This document shows, in pieces, positions 17,742 through 27,231 of a stretch of DNA of 64,000 nt; positions within the stretch are counted from its first letter, which is position 1, and the number at the start of each line of letters is the position of its first letter. The stretch comes from Marinobacter arenosus. GTDB taxonomy: Bacteria > Pseudomonadota > Gammaproteobacteria > Pseudomonadales > Oleiphilaceae. The position numbers and the translations under genes were made by a program. The notes under the pieces are model-generated. The model was not told the origin of the DNA. It ran no database searches and saw nothing but the letters and a program-made list of their open reading frames with translations. The DNA lies in the NCBI RefSeq assembly GCF_019264345.1, contig NZ_JAHVAO010000002.1, forward strand, positions 248,001 through 312,000. Reading direction: 5' to 3'.

Positions 17742-18194
17742 CTAGCCCTTGCGGTTGCGCTGCAGCCAGCGATCGAGCTTGTCAGCGAATTCCTTGCGGT
17801 CCGTCTGGCTGAATGGGGCAGGGCCGCCTGTTACCTGGCCGGCGCTGCGCATCTCTTCCATAAAATTGCGCATGGCCAGGCGCTGGCGGATGTTCTCTTT
17901 GGTGAAAGCCTGCCCCCTGGGGTTGAACACGTCCGCACCTTTTTCGATGGCTTCAGCGGCCAGGGGAATGTCCTGGGTAATCACCAGATCGCCAGGACTC
18001 ATCTGGTCCATAATCTCGTTATCCGCCACATCGAAACCCTGGGGAACCTGGCGACGCTGGATGTAGGGGCTCGGCGGGAGATTGATACTGTGGTTGGCAA
18101 TGAAGGTGGTCTGAATCTGCCAGCGGGTGGCGGCCCGGCAGAGGATTTCCCGGATGGGGACAGGGCAGGCGTCGGCATCGACCCAGATCGGCAT
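17742..18194 (-). CDS. yaiI: YaiI/YqxD family protein (UPF0178)
   Basis: 150 residues, full family length. Opens with W-V-D-A-D-A-C-P and contains G-D-L-V-I-T-Q-D-I-P-L-A and N-P-R-G, the acidic motifs of this PIN-like/NYN nuclease-fold family; biochemical function has not been established. AAGGA lies seven bases ahead of the ATG. Upstream neighbour of the ABC exporter on the same strand, 110 bases away, but with a Fur-box-like site between, so probably a separate unit. Confidence 0.88.
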   Translation of the reverse strand: MPIWVDADACPVPIREILCRAATRWQIQTTFIANHSINLPPSPYIQRRQVPQGFDVADNEIMDQMSPGDLVITQDIPLAAEAIEKGADVFNPRGQAFTKENIRQRLAMRNFMEEMRSAGQVTGGPAPFSQTDRKEFADKLDRWLQRNRKG

Positions 18195-18315
18195 GGAGGG
18201 TTCCTTGATTGGTTGGCTCTGGCGGCAAGTTTACCGTCTGTTGGTGTGAGCCTGGTAGGGTGTTTGGACGTATCAAACCTTAAAGTGGACATTTTCAGGC
18301 ACGGGAGGCACTGAC

Positions 18316-18888
18316 ATGACCCTGAAAGCTTTGGCTCTCGGCGTGGTGGCGTTGATGATGTCATTTCAGTTGGCCGCCAGCGACAACCACGCCGATGCAT
18401 GGCAAGCCCTTCGCGACGGTAATGCGGTGTTGATGATGCGTCACGCCCTCGCTCCGGGAACCGGCGACCCGGCAAACTTCAAGCTCGGAGACTGCAGTAC
18501 CCAGAGGAATCTTAACGAGGCGGGCAGGGCGCAGGCTCGGTCCTGGAAGCCGTTTCTGGCGGAACACGGTATTACCGAGGCACGGGTGTATTCCAGCCAA
18601 TGGTGCCGGTGCATGGATACCGCGACTGAAATGAATGTGGGCGAGGTTACCGGCTGGCCGCCACTGAACTCGTTCTTCCAGAACCGGAGCAGTGAGCCCC
18701 GCCAGACCCGGGAAACCATTGACGGCGTGAACGCCATGGCCGATGGCCAGCCCATTATCCTGGTGTCCCATCAGGTCAATACCACGGCACTGACGGGCAT
18801 CTATCCGGCCTCAAACGAGGGCGTTATCCTCGCGCTTCCTCTGTCAGACTCGCCAGAGATACTGGCTCGGGTGGCGCCCGGAAAGTGA
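18316..18888 (+). CDS. Secreted histidine phosphatase family protein
   Basis: 190 residues with a Sec signal peptide (A-L-A-L-G-V-V-A-L-M-M-S-F-Q-L-A-A-S), so periplasmic. The phosphohistidine motif is M-M-R-H-A (Arg-His of RHG with Ala replacing Gly) and the second catalytic His lies in V-S-H-Q-V-N near the end. This resembles the small SixA/Ais branch; the natural substrate is unknown. GGGAGG precedes the ATG. Read in the same direction as yjdM after 69 bases. Confidence 0.82.
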   Translation: MTLKALALGVVALMMSFQLAASDNHADAWQALRDGNAVLMMRHALAPGTGDPANFKLGDCSTQRNLNEAGRAQARSWKPFLAEHGITEARVYSSQWCRCMDTATEMNVGEVTGWPPLNSFFQNRSSEPRQTRETIDGVNAMADGQPIILVSHQVNTTALTGIYPASNEGVILALPLSDSPEILARVAPGK

Positions 18889-18957
18889 GCGTTGGCGGAC
18901 CTTGGCACAGCGAATTCTGGTATCCTGTGCTTACTTTACGCTCCCAGGAAACCACTC

Positions 18958-19296
18958 ATGGCCCAGCTCCCTCCCTGCCCGCAGTGCAGCTCTGAATATA
19001 CCTACGAAGACGGCGTTCAACTCGTCTGCCCCGAATGCGGTCACGAGTGGTCAGAGGCCGAAGCTGCGGCGGCCGAAGCCGGCGCAGTGGTGCGTGATGC
19101 CAACGGCAATGAACTGCAGGACGGCGATACGGTCTCCGTGATCAAGGATCTGAAGGTGAAAGGCTCCAGTTTGGTGGTGAAAGTAGGCACCAAGGTCAAG
19201 AACATCCGCCTTGTTGACGGCGATCACGACATTGACTGCAAGATCGATGGCATCGGCGCGATGAAACTGAAGTCGGAGTTTGTGAAAAAGGCCTGA
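18958..19296 (+). CDS. yjdM: YjdM (PhnA-type) zinc-ribbon protein
   Basis: 112 residues with an N-terminal zinc ribbon (C-P-Q-C and C-P-E-C-G-H) and the C-terminal KOW-like PhnA domain ([15 protein letters not shown]). This is the small protein formerly called PhnA; it is not the phosphonoacetate hydrolase and its role is unclear. AGGAA seven bases ahead of ATG 18958 fixes the start against a longer open frame. Confidence 0.9.
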   Translation: MAQLPPCPQCSSEYTYEDGVQLVCPECGHEWSEAEAAAAEAGAVVRDANGNELQDGDTVSVIKDLKVKGSSLVVKVGTKVKNIRLVDGDHDIDCKIDGIGAMKLKSEFVKKA

Positions 19297-19434
19297 CTTC
19301 GAGCCACATGCAGACGCTTGGCTAAACTGTAACCCAGCAGAAAACCTCAGGGCATACGAAGGGCGAGAGTCAGCCTATACTCTGTTCATTGGCTGGATGC
19401 CCTCGACATCTCGCGGGACTACCCGGGAGGTCAC

Positions 19435-21708
19435 TTGACCTTACTGAAGCGCAACATCTGGACGCTTTTCTGGCTGGTTTATGGCGGCGGCCTCTTGCTG
19501 CTCATCGTTCTCGTGTCGTCCTCGTGGAATACCACCGTTGACCGATATGAACGCCACCACGAATCCCGGGTGGAGTTCTTTGCCCAGTCGGTCGCCAGCA
19601 TCCTCGGCACGCAGGAACTGGTTCTGGATGTAATCGGCCGGGAGTTGTTGCGCTGGAAACGGTTCCCGATGGAGCCGCAGGCATTGCCTTTGCTGGACAG
19701 CGCGATGGAATCCAGTCCCTCGCTGGCCGGCCTGGGTCTGGCCCGGCCCAATGGCCAGCTGATTGCGCTCAGTTCCAACATCAACATGGCGCGGCTGCCC
19801 AATCTGCTGGAATCGGAACAGACACGCCCGAGTTTCGAGTTAGCCCTGACCGAGCACAAGATGGTCCTCGGGCGCACCTACCGTTTCGAGCCGCTTGACG
19901 AGTGGATTATTCCCGTTCGCAAAGCCCTGCGTGATGATGACGGCGAGGTGCTGGCGGTCATGACGGCAGGCATACGGATTGATGGTGAGCACGGTATTTT
20001 CAGCAGTGATCGGACGGATGATGACGACGAGACACTGATGCTGTTTCGGGAGCGGGACGGTTACCTCCAGTTCCTCTCCCGGAATGGTGTTGGACCCGAA
20101 GTCTACTCCACGGTTCGCCGCCCGGACGAGCAGATCAGGGCGGATACCGAACGCCTGGAACGGGAGTCCGGCAAGAGCATTGAAGCCATCAAGCGCGACG
20201 CAGACACCGTGGTCTATTACTCGGAACGGGACAGCGGCAATTACCTGGGCGCGGCGGTCTACGATGCCCGCTTCGAACTCTGGATTGTGTCCGAATCGGG
20301 CATGTCGGGTGTGCTCCGGGAGTTCCTGAAACAGCTGGCGATATACCTCGGGTTGTTCGCGGTCGTATCGGCACTCCTCTACTATCTGTTCAGCCTGATT
20401 GATCGCGTCGAAAAGAAACGCCGGGACCAGCTGTTTCATCAATCCAGGCACGATGACCTGACGGGCCTGATGAACCGGGTCGGGTTGATCGATGAGATCC
20501 ACGCGCGGATCGATGCCCGACGACCGTTCTGCATCGCACTTGTGGATATCGATAACTTCCGCGGCATCAACGATCGTTTCGGGCAGGATTTTGGTGACCA
20601 GGTACTGGCCGACTGGTCCCGTTGCCTGCGACAGGCGGCCGGCGAAGACGCCGTGGTGGCCAGTCTCGGGGGCGACGAGTTTGCGGTGGTGACGGGGTTG
20701 TCGGACGAGCAACAGATATACGAATATTGCCAGAGCCTGTTGAGTGAGACGAGCAACTGCGTGCTCAGCGGCTCCCTCAATATGCAGATTGGCGCCAGCA
20801 TCGGTGCCGCGATTTTCCCAGCCAATGGCGACTCGTTCAGCAGCATCGTACGCAGCGCCCACCTGGCACTCCACAAGGCCAAGAGAAACCGCAACGACGT
20901 GTGCCTGTTCCAGAGCGACATCGAAACCCGATACCTGCGTCGGGTTCACATTGAGCAACGCCTCAGAGGAGCGCTTGAACCGCACCTGATCACCATGGCC
21001 TATCAGGCCCAGGTTGATGCCCAGGGCCGCGTCGTGGGCATGGAAGCGCTGGCACGCTGGTACGACGATGAACTGGGCTACGTTCCGCCGAACGAGTTTG
21101 TCTCCGTTGCGGAGGCCTCAGGCCTGATGGTCCAGCTTGGCAACTACGTGCTGGATCGCAGCCTCGAGGATTTCAGCACCTTGCCCCGGCAAAAGGCGTT
21201 TCCCTTGGAGTTGTCGGTGAACATATCGGTACTGCAGTTCATGCAACCGGGGTTTGCCGAGTCTGTGCTCGAGAAACTGTACCAGAATCATATGACGCCG
21301 AACGAGCTGACCCTCGAAATCACCGAAACCATGTTCATGTCGCGCCAAAGCAAAATCCTTCCGGTGTTGAATCAGTTGCGGGATTCGGGCATCCGGCTGT
21401 CCATGGATGACTTCGGAACGGGCTATTCGTCCCTGAGCCTGTTGCGTTCACTGCCCATCGACGAGCTGAAGGTCGATAAAACGTTTGTGGACAGCATCAA
21501 CGAAGACAAACAGGCGCGGAAAATGGTGGAAAGCATCGTCGCCATTGCGCGGAACCATGAGTTGGACCTGGTCGCCGAAGGCGTTGAAAACAAGGAGCAG
21601 GCGGATACCCTGGTCACCATCGGGTGCCAGCGCTTCCAGGGGTTCTATTTCGCCCGCCCCGTCCCGATCGAGGAGGTGCGAGAACTGCTCACTGCGTCCG
21701 TTGAATGA
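19435..21708 (+). CDS. Membrane GGDEF-EAL cyclic-di-GMP protein
   Basis: 757 residues. Domains in order: membrane helix (about 10-30), periplasmic PDC/Cache-like sensor (35-300), second helix (about 302-322), GGDEF (335-490) and EAL (505-755). The cyclase motif G-G-D-E-F (about 412) and phosphodiesterase motifs E-A-L (about 536), E-I-T-E, D-D-F-G-T-G-Y-S-S and A-E-G-V-E are all intact, so both synthesis and breakdown of cyclic di-GMP are possible. TTG start, supported by GGGAGG five bases ahead. A TATACT element at 19376 may be its -10 box. Stand-alone gene; the sensed ligand is unknown. Confidence 0.9.
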   Translation: MTLLKRNIWTLFWLVYGGGLLLLIVLVSSSWNTTVDRYERHHESRVEFFAQSVASILGTQELVLDVIGRELLRWKRFPMEPQALPLLDSAMESSPSLAGLGLARPNGQLIALSSNINMARLPNLLESEQTRPSFELALTEHKMVLGRTYRFEPLDEWIIPVRKALRDDDGEVLAVMTAGIRIDGEHGIFSSDRTDDDDETLMLFRERDGYLQFLSRNGVGPEVYSTVRRPDEQIRADTERLERESGKSIEAIKRDADTVVYYSERDSGNYLGAAVYDARFELWIVSESGMSGVLREFLKQLAIYLGLFAVVSALLYYLFSLIDRVEKKRRDQLFHQSRHDDLTGLMNRVGLIDEIHARIDARRPFCIALVDIDNFRGINDRFGQDFGDQVLADWSRCLRQAAGEDAVVASLGGDEFAVVTGLSDEQQIYEYCQSLLSETSNCVLSGSLNMQIGASIGAAIFPANGDSFSSIVRSAHLALHKAKRNRNDVCLFQSDIETRYLRRVHIEQRLRGALEPHLITMAYQAQVDAQGRVVGMEALARWYDDELGYVPPNEFVSVAEASGLMVQLGNYVLDRSLEDFSTLPRQKAFPLELSVNISVLQFMQPGFAESVLEKLYQNHMTPNELTLEITETMFMSRQSKILPVLNQLRDSGIRLSMDDFGTGYSSLSLLRSLPIDELKVDKTFVDSINEDKQARKMVESIVAIARNHELDLVAEGVENKEQADTLVTIGCQRFQGFYFARPVPIEEVRELLTASVE

Positions 21709-21803
21709 CCCGCTGCGACGATTCGCCGCACAAAAATACTTGTTCCTTCAGTGCCCTGGGTTAAGCTCAGCGAAAGAATTCATTGCCCCAAGGACTCCTG
21801 ACC

Positions 21804-22298
21804 GTGAATGTGAAAATCCTCATTGTTTCTCTGCTGATGGCCGTGATGCCGGTGCTGGCCGTTGCCCATGACTACACCCAGAGCGACCTGAAAATCGACC
21901 ATCCCTGGAGCCGCCCAACGCCGCCTGGCGGCCCCATGGGCGTGGGCTACCTCACCATCACCAACACCGGTGATTCCGAGGTCACCCTGACGGGTGCACA
22001 AACGCCGAGGGCAGGGAACGTCTCAATTCATGAGTCCAGCATGAATAATGGCATGATGAGTATGAAGCCCATGAAACAGGGGCTAACCATACCGGCCGGC
22101 AAAACCGTGGAACTCAAGCCCCACAGTTACCACCTGATGCTCGAGAAACTGCGGGAACCTTTGGCGGAAGGCGAGCGCATCCCTCTCGCACTGGAATTTA
22201 ACGATGGCCAGACGGTGCAGGTTGAACTAACGGTGGAGCCTCTGGGTTACGGCGGGATGAAGAAGGAGATGGAGCAGTCCGGGCACCAGATGGAGTGA
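21804..22298 (+). CDS. Periplasmic PCu(A)C copper chaperone
   Basis: 164 residues with a Sec signal (hydrophobic 5-22, cleavage near A-V-A-H-D). The copper site of the PCuAC family is seen as I-H-E-S-S-M, G-M-M-S-M-K-P-M and H-S-Y-H-L-M-L; extra Met residues at the C-terminus may also bind copper. Family members deliver Cu(I) to the cytochrome oxidase CuA site. GTG start with AAGGA nine bases upstream. No oxidase or Sco gene is next to it. Confidence 0.88.
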   Translation: MNVKILIVSLLMAVMPVLAVAHDYTQSDLKIDHPWSRPTPPGGPMGVGYLTITNTGDSEVTLTGAQTPRAGNVSIHESSMNNGMMSMKPMKQGLTIPAGKTVELKPHSYHLMLEKLREPLAEGERIPLALEFNDGQTVQVELTVEPLGYGGMKKEMEQSGHQME

Positions 22299-22488
22299 CA
22301 TGCTCGCCAGAGTGCAGAATTGAGCAAATTGTATAAAAATGAGTAACAAGCGGCTGCACAGCGACCGGTTCTCCGCACCTTGTCGATTTGGAAATACCTT
22401 GCGAACGCATCTTCCAACAGGTCACGACATATGGCGTCCCGGTTGGGCCGCAGGCATACTCATCAATATCACACAAGGAGGTGCATGA

Positions 22489-22887
22489 ATGAAACAAACG
22501 GGTAGTTGTCTCTGCGGTGGCGTTCAGTACGAGATCGACGGGCCACTGACCGAAGTACTGAACTGCCATTGCTCAATGTGCCGGAAGCTTCACGCTTCAG
22601 CCTTCAGAACCCGCGCCAAGGTCCAATCATCGGATTGGCACACTGTGAAAGGCGAGGAGCTCATAACGTTCTACCAATCCTCTCCGGGTGAGCATAAGGG
22701 GTTCTGCTCTAATTGCGGTTCCAGTCTTTATACCAAGTTCGATGCAAGACCTGACATTTATGGCTTTCCACTTGGAACGCTCGATACCGATCCAGGCGTG
22801 AGGCCAGAGCGCCATGTATTTGTGGGCAGTAAAGCGCCCTGGTTCGAGATTTCAGATGATCTGCCGCAGCATCAAGAGTACGACTGA
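22489..22887 (+). CDS. GFA family (Mss4-like zinc) protein, copy 2
   Basis: 132 residues, paralogue of the protein at 7204 with the same zinc ligands: Cys7/Cys9, C-H-C-S-M-C at 26-31 and C-S-N-C at 73-76. The catalytic or ligand role is uncharacterised. Strong AAGGAGGT site ahead of the ATG. The base composition of this gene and its 190-base leader looks lower in GC than most neighbours, so recent acquisition is possible. Confidence 0.85.
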   Translation: MKQTGSCLCGGVQYEIDGPLTEVLNCHCSMCRKLHASAFRTRAKVQSSDWHTVKGEELITFYQSSPGEHKGFCSNCGSSLYTKFDARPDIYGFPLGTLDTDPGVRPERHVFVGSKAPWFEISDDLPQHQEYD

Positions 22888-23008
22888 GCCGGTGATGTCC
22901 GGCAGCGTAAGACGGACTCCCTGACAGACCGCGTCGCTCGACAATTTCAAGACACCTGTGGAAAGCCAATTCAGACGCTAATTTCTCAAACTTCAATCAA
23001 GGACGACT

Positions 23009-23335
23009 GTGAACATCTCAAAATTTCCCCTGATCATTCTCTGTCTTTTCATGGGCTATACCTTCTGGGTAATGGCAGGTGCTGAGCAATCGCTTCTGGC
23101 GTTTGGTGCTCAGCTCTTATCGAGCCCGGATACCGCCCAGGTCGTCATAGACCTGTACCTCCTCGCCGCCATGGCCTGCATCTGGATGTACCAGGATGCG
23201 AAACGTCGCGGCAAGGGGTTGGGGTACATCATCCCATTTTTTGTTGTAACGGCGGTGTTTGTCTCCGCAGGTCCCCTGCTATATTTGGTGCTGCGCGGCG
23301 AACGCGAGTCTGAAGCTGCAACCAGCCAGGTATAA
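23009..23335 (+). CDS. Small membrane protein, DUF2834-like
   Basis: 108 residues with three hydrophobic helices (about 5-24, 45-62, 72-95). The central D-L-Y-L-L-A-A-M-A-C-I-W-M-Y-Q-D-A-K-R-R-G segment and the end G-P-L-L-Y-L-V-L-R resemble DUF2834; family assignment is by eye. GTG start with AAGGA five bases upstream. Followed after 37 bases by the DUF3291 gene, so possibly one transcript. Confidence 0.65.
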   Translation: MNISKFPLIILCLFMGYTFWVMAGAEQSLLAFGAQLLSSPDTAQVVIDLYLLAAMACIWMYQDAKRRGKGLGYIIPFFVVTAVFVSAGPLLYLVLRGERESEAATSQV

Positions 23336-23372
23336 CAGCATCCAGGGCATTAACGGATTCAGGAGGAAAACG

Positions 23373-23870
23373 GTGAGTCAGTACCATATTGCCCAACTCA
23401 ACATTGCCAAACTGAAGGCGCCGATCGATTCGCCACAGCTTGCGGATTTCGTCGCGAACCTGGACCGGATCAATGCCCTGGCTGACGACGCAGCGGGCTT
23501 CGTCTGGCGGTTACAAACCGAAGATGGCGATGCCACCGGCATCGATTATTTCGGCTCTGACCAGATCGTGAACCTGTCGCTCTGGGAATCGGTCGAGGCC
23601 TTGCACGACTATGTTTATCGCTCTGTCCACGTTGAGATCATGCGCCGCAAGAAGGAGTGGTTTCACAAGATGGCTGACTCCCATATGGTGCTCTGGTGGG
23701 TGCCTGCGGGACACCTTCCGTCCATTGAGGAGGCATCCGCCCAGTTAGAGTTGCTGAGAGAGCTGGGGCCCACTCAGGAAGCGTTTACATTCAAAAAAGC
23801 CTTCCCCGCGCCCAATGAATCCGCTAGTGCGCCGTCCGACAGCTGGGGTTCCGAGTGTCCGGCCGTTTGA
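23373..23870 (+). CDS. DUF3291 domain protein
   Basis: 165 residues, no signal peptide. The sequence H-I-A-Q-L-N-I-A then F-V-A-N-L-D-R-I-N-A-L-A and L-S-L-W-E-S-V-E-A-L-H-D-Y-V-Y with W-W-V-P-A-G-H matches the DUF3291 family, a dimeric alpha-beta barrel fold like that of antibiotic-biosynthesis monooxygenases. Function unknown. GTG start with AGGAGG upstream; an open frame continues upstream over the previous gene but has no ribosome site. Confidence 0.82.
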   Translation: MSQYHIAQLNIAKLKAPIDSPQLADFVANLDRINALADDAAGFVWRLQTEDGDATGIDYFGSDQIVNLSLWESVEALHDYVYRSVHVEIMRRKKEWFHKMADSHMVLWWVPAGHLPSIEEASAQLELLRELGPTQEAFTFKKAFPAPNESASAPSDSWGSECPAV

Positions 23871-23985
23871 TCGATGGCCCCGTCGAGGCTCGTTTTTGGT
23901 ATAAAGGGGAGTAGGCGCGCAGTTTAAGGCAGCGACGCGCTTGCAGGAATCCGGAACGTCCACGTCTTAGAAATGGAGTCGATCC

Positions 23986-24363
23986 ATGCAACCCAAAGAC
24001 ATCGTGGCGCAGTTTATCGCGGACATCCATGCCCAACGGTTGGATGAGGCTAAGGCCTTGCTGGCTGCCGAGGATTTCGAGTATGTGGGCCCGAACATGC
24101 GTTTCCTGAGCCGGGATGACATGTTGGCCTATCAGTTCGGTATGGTCGCGATCCAGAAGGATCTCGTCCTTCGCCAGTTGAGTGCCGATGGCGAGCACGT
24201 GTTTGCGATTCTGGATTACCGGACCCACTTTGAACCGATCGGGGATGTTCGGCTTGCCGTGTGGTTTCGCGTTCGGGACGGCAAGATCCACACCGTGGAA
24301 GCGTTCTACAACGCGGCGGTGGTCGAAAACATGCTGGGCGGTAATCTCCCTTCAGCGGACTGA
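23986..24363 (+). CDS. NTF2/SnoaL-like protein
   Basis: 125 residues, one compact domain: amphipathic helix I-V-A-Q-F-I-A-D-I-H, F-E-Y-V-G-P, and the strand pair L-A-V-W-F-R-V-R-D-G-K-I-H-T-V-E-A-F-Y, the typical cone-shaped NTF2-like fold. Such proteins are small enzymes or binding proteins; no catalytic set can be named. GGAG seven bases ahead of the ATG. The last 12 bases overlap the end of the convergent diguanylate cyclase gene. Confidence 0.72.
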   Translation: MQPKDIVAQFIADIHAQRLDEAKALLAAEDFEYVGPNMRFLSRDDMLAYQFGMVAIQKDLVLRQLSADGEHVFAILDYRTHFEPIGDVRLAVWFRVRDGKIHTVEAFYNAAVVENMLGGNLPSAD

Positions 24364-26235
24364 CGGGCGGGCAGACTCCTCGGAGGAGGTCCTGATCCGG
24401 TTGCGGCCCGCTTTCTTTGCGGCATAAAGCGCATCATCGGCCTGCTTCACGAGGCCTTTCATGTCCTGATCCGGCTGGGGAATGATGGACGCCACGCCGA
24501 TGCTGGCCGTCAGATAAATGGTCTGGCCTTCCCAGTGCAGCGGCGTCGATTCTACTTTGTGCCGCACGCGCTCTGCCACCACGCAGGCCCCCTCGAGATC
24601 GGTATGGCAGAGTAGTATGGCAAATTCCTCGCCGCCGTAACGCGCGACGAAATCGCCTGGGCGGTTCAGGCTGTCCCTTAACAGTTGGGCCAGGTGTTTC
24701 AGGCAGGCATCGCCGCCGAGGTGGCCGTAGGTGTCGTTGATGTTCTTGAAATGGTCGGCGTCCAGCAAAAGCAGCGACAAGTTGTGTCGGGCCCGGGCAT
24801 TTCTTCGCCACTCCACCGCCAGATGGTGGTCGAAAAAGGCACGGTTTTTCACTTGTGTCAGCCCGTCGACGGCGGTCATTTCCTCCAGGCGACGGTTAGC
24901 GCTTTCCAGTTCCTGAGTACGCTCTTTTACCCGTGCTTCCAAGTGTTCATTTGCTTCCCGCTGCACCTCCAATGCCCGTTCCTGGGCCGACCGTGCCCGC
25001 CGTTCGGAGGCGAGGGCATCGCTCTGGGCCTGGAAGCGCTGTTGGCGTTCCAGGTTGATACGGTAGGCCAGTGCGAAGGAGAACAGCAGTACTTCCAGGG
25101 CTGCACCGAATTGCGGCGCGTACTCAAAGAGAACGTTGCGAGGCAGAATCCCCATCTTGTTAAGCACCAACATGGCATGGCCCAGCAGGAGCACGCTCCA
25201 GGCAAGGGTGTAGACGCGCGCGAGTACATCGCCGCGGGCCCAGAGGTAAATGCCGATCGCCAGTGCCGAGGGCGCCGCGATAGCAATCATCAGAACCGCC
25301 AGGCGCATCGCCGTACCGTAGCTGACCATCAGAGAGGTCGCGCAGAGCAGGAATGCCAAGCCGGCACCACTGAGGGTAAACCAGCGCAGGAATCGTCCCC
25401 GGAGGCGCAGGTTGAGAAAGCTGTAGGTGAACAGAAGCACGAAGGCCACGTTCAGCGTAATGGTAGTGGCGAGGACCAGGTTGTTAAGGCGGGGTGCCTG
25501 GGGCCAGAGGAACTGGAAGGTCACGCCATGCAGCGCCAATTGCACGATGGTGATCGTCACGACGTTCAGCACGTACCAGACGTAACTGACTTCTCGAACG
25601 ACCAACAGCACGAACAGGTTGTAGACCGCTAACGCCAGCATGATGCCGGCGAACAGGATCTGCACCGCGAGGCTGTACTGGTCTTTCTCATAGAAGCGTT
25701 GGGTTTGCCAAAGGTCCACCGGTAGTTGCACGGCACCCTCGCCGCTCGCCCTGAAATAGACTGTGCGCGCTTCACCTGCCGGAATCTGAAGTGGCAACAA
25801 CACGTTCCGGTGCTTGATCGGGCGCTGGGACAGTGGGCGCTGATCGCCCGTGAACACTTCATGTGTGACCCGCTCGCCTGCCACCACATAGAGGTTGAGA
25901 TAATCGAGTACCGGATTGGCCACTTCGATCAGATGGTTTCCGGGGGAGGGGGTATCGTTGATGATTGTGACTCGGAACCAATAGGCGCTTTGGCTGAAAC
26001 CGAAGTTCGGCACCGCAGCCTCGCTCTGTTGCCAGGCCATATCCCGTTGGCCCGTCAGATTCTGAAGCGTCAATTGATGACTGGGGTCCTCGAGATAGGC
26101 GAGCTTCTTACCCAGAGAAACCTGACCATCGATCAATTCAGACAAACGGACGGTAGGCGTTGTCGCGATGGCGCTGCTCGCTATCGCCGCAAGCAGAAAC
26201 AGAACCAGCAGTTTAGTGATATGAGTCTGTATCAA
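24352..26235 (-). CDS. 7TM-DISM sensor diguanylate cyclase, copy 1
   Basis: 627 residues: signal peptide (to about 24), periplasmic 7TMR-DISMED2 jelly-roll sensor (about 28-180), seven membrane helices (about 190-400), coiled coil (about 400-460) and GGDEF domain with an intact G-G-E-E-F near residue 535. It should make cyclic di-GMP in response to a periplasmic ligand, often a carbohydrate in this family. The only in-frame start is TTG at 26235, directly after an in-frame stop, with a poor ribosome site, so the true start is less certain than the rest. Divergent from the STAS-like gene. Confidence 0.88.
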   Translation of the reverse strand: MIQTHITKLLVLFLLAAIASSAIATTPTVRLSELIDGQVSLGKKLAYLEDPSHQLTLQNLTGQRDMAWQQSEAAVPNFGFSQSAYWFRVTIINDTPSPGNHLIEVANPVLDYLNLYVVAGERVTHEVFTGDQRPLSQRPIKHRNVLLPLQIPAGEARTVYFRASGEGAVQLPVDLWQTQRFYEKDQYSLAVQILFAGIMLALAVYNLFVLLVVREVSYVWYVLNVVTITIVQLALHGVTFQFLWPQAPRLNNLVLATTITLNVAFVLLFTYSFLNLRLRGRFLRWFTLSGAGLAFLLCATSLMVSYGTAMRLAVLMIAIAAPSALAIGIYLWARGDVLARVYTLAWSVLLLGHAMLVLNKMGILPRNVLFEYAPQFGAALEVLLFSFALAYRINLERQQRFQAQSDALASERRARSAQERALEVQREANEHLEARVKERTQELESANRRLEEMTAVDGLTQVKNRAFFDHHLAVEWRRNARARHNLSLLLLDADHFKNINDTYGHLGGDACLKHLAQLLRDSLNRPGDFVARYGGEEFAILLCHTDLEGACVVAERVRHKVESTPLHWEGQTIYLTASIGVASIIPQPDQDMKGLVKQADDALYAAKKAGRNRIRTSSEESARPSVR

Positions 26236-26650
26236 GGCTTAACCGCTTTCTTGTTTTGAGACGCTTCGCGGAGCAGAGTTTAACGGAAGCTGGCACCGGT
26301 TCACTCTGGCTGTGCAAAGAAAACACAAGTTTTTACGATTTCGGCGGAGGGCACTATGCCGAGCCAGTCAGACCAATCCCGCCTTTTTCATCATTTATTT
26401 TGCAGTTTCTCGGCACCTTGGCATAAAGAGAATCCGGGTAATATGTTGCCGGTGGCGACGTAATCAGTGAAGACTCAACACGGCCCTTCCATCAACTTAC
26501 CCTAACGATGGCAACGGCTCCTCACTAACCTATACTTGGTGAATCGTTCGCGCATCCTCGACTGTGGGGGCGACAGTGAATCGTACCGAAGGGAGCCTGT
26601 CCGCTTGGGGCATGGCGTCGGATGCGCGTCAGCCAACGGAGGGTCAAGGC
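26236..26650. other. Intergenic region between cyclase copy 1 and STAS-like gene
   Basis: About 415 bases between divergent genes. A TATACT hexamer at about 26531 may be a -10 element for the rightward gene. The left part is A/T-rich and must hold the cyclase promoter. No terminator, tRNA or protein-coding frame with a ribosome site was seen. Confidence 0.4.
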
Positions 26651-27019
26651 ATGATCGAACACACGCTGGATACCGCCCACTCCATTCTCTATGTTCGGCC
26701 TACCTCCTCGCTGGAAAAAGAGGATTTCGCAAAGCTTGCGGAAACGGCGGATCCCTTCATCGAAAAAACGGGATCGCTGGAAGGGCTCATCATCAGCAGT
26801 CAGAGTTTTCCGGGCTGGAAAAGTATCGGTGCGATGGTCACGCATTTTCGATTCGTGAAAGATCATCACAAATTCATCAGGAAAGTGGCCCTGGTGACTG
26901 ACTCCGCCTTTGGCGACATCGGTGAGCGTCTGGCGTCCCATTTTTTATCGGCCGACATCAAGCACTTTCCCATGGGCGAGCTCAAGGCCGCTGAGCGGTG
27001 GGTAGTGGGCGAGGGCTAG
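26651..27019 (+). CDS. SpoIIAA-like (STAS/SEC14) protein
   Basis: 122 residues. The pattern I-L-Y-V-R-P-T-S-S-L-E-K-E-D-F, then G-L-I-I-S-S-Q-S-F-P-G-W-K-S, V-A-L-V-T-D and the end I-K-H-F-P-M-G-E-L-K-A-A-E-R-W-V matches the SpoIIAA-like family of STAS-fold proteins. Members have been suggested to bind lipids or act in regulation; none is well studied. ATG 26651 has GGAGG eight bases upstream; the frame is open further upstream without a ribosome site. Confidence 0.8.
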   Translation: MIEHTLDTAHSILYVRPTSSLEKEDFAKLAETADPFIEKTGSLEGLIISSQSFPGWKSIGAMVTHFRFVKDHHKFIRKVALVTDSAFGDIGERLASHFLSADIKHFPMGELKAAERWVVGEG

Positions 27020-27073
27020 GAAGCACTATGCTGGATTGTTCGAAATTTTAAGTCGTCGGACAACGACATTGAG

Positions 27074-27116
27074 TCTACGCTGGATAGGGTTTGTGGTACT
27101 TAGACAACAGCGTAGA
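27074..27116 (+). repeat. Inverted repeat in the leader of the 100-residue orphan gene
   Basis: Nine-base arms TCTACGCTG and CAGCGTAGA, exact inverse complements, 25 bases apart, in a low-GC stretch about 115-160 bases before the gene start. Could be a regulator site or a folded leader; not a terminator, since no T-tract follows. Confidence 0.5.
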
Positions 27117-27231
27117 TGCGCTTTATCTTTTACATGTAGTCATTGCGCATATCGGGAGGCATCTGGTGATGGTGGTTTTCGGGGGCTGCCCGGGAGCATC
27201 GTCTAACTGGACACTAAAAAGGAGCTTTAAA

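Noticed and set aside
22888..23008. Integron attC-like site between small cassette-type genes
   Set aside because: No pair of GTTRRRY/RYYYAAC core sites and no integrase; only the small gene size resembled cassettes.
26290..26330. Sigma-54 type promoter (TGGCAC)
   Set aside because: The GC of the -12 element is not at the required distance from the GG.
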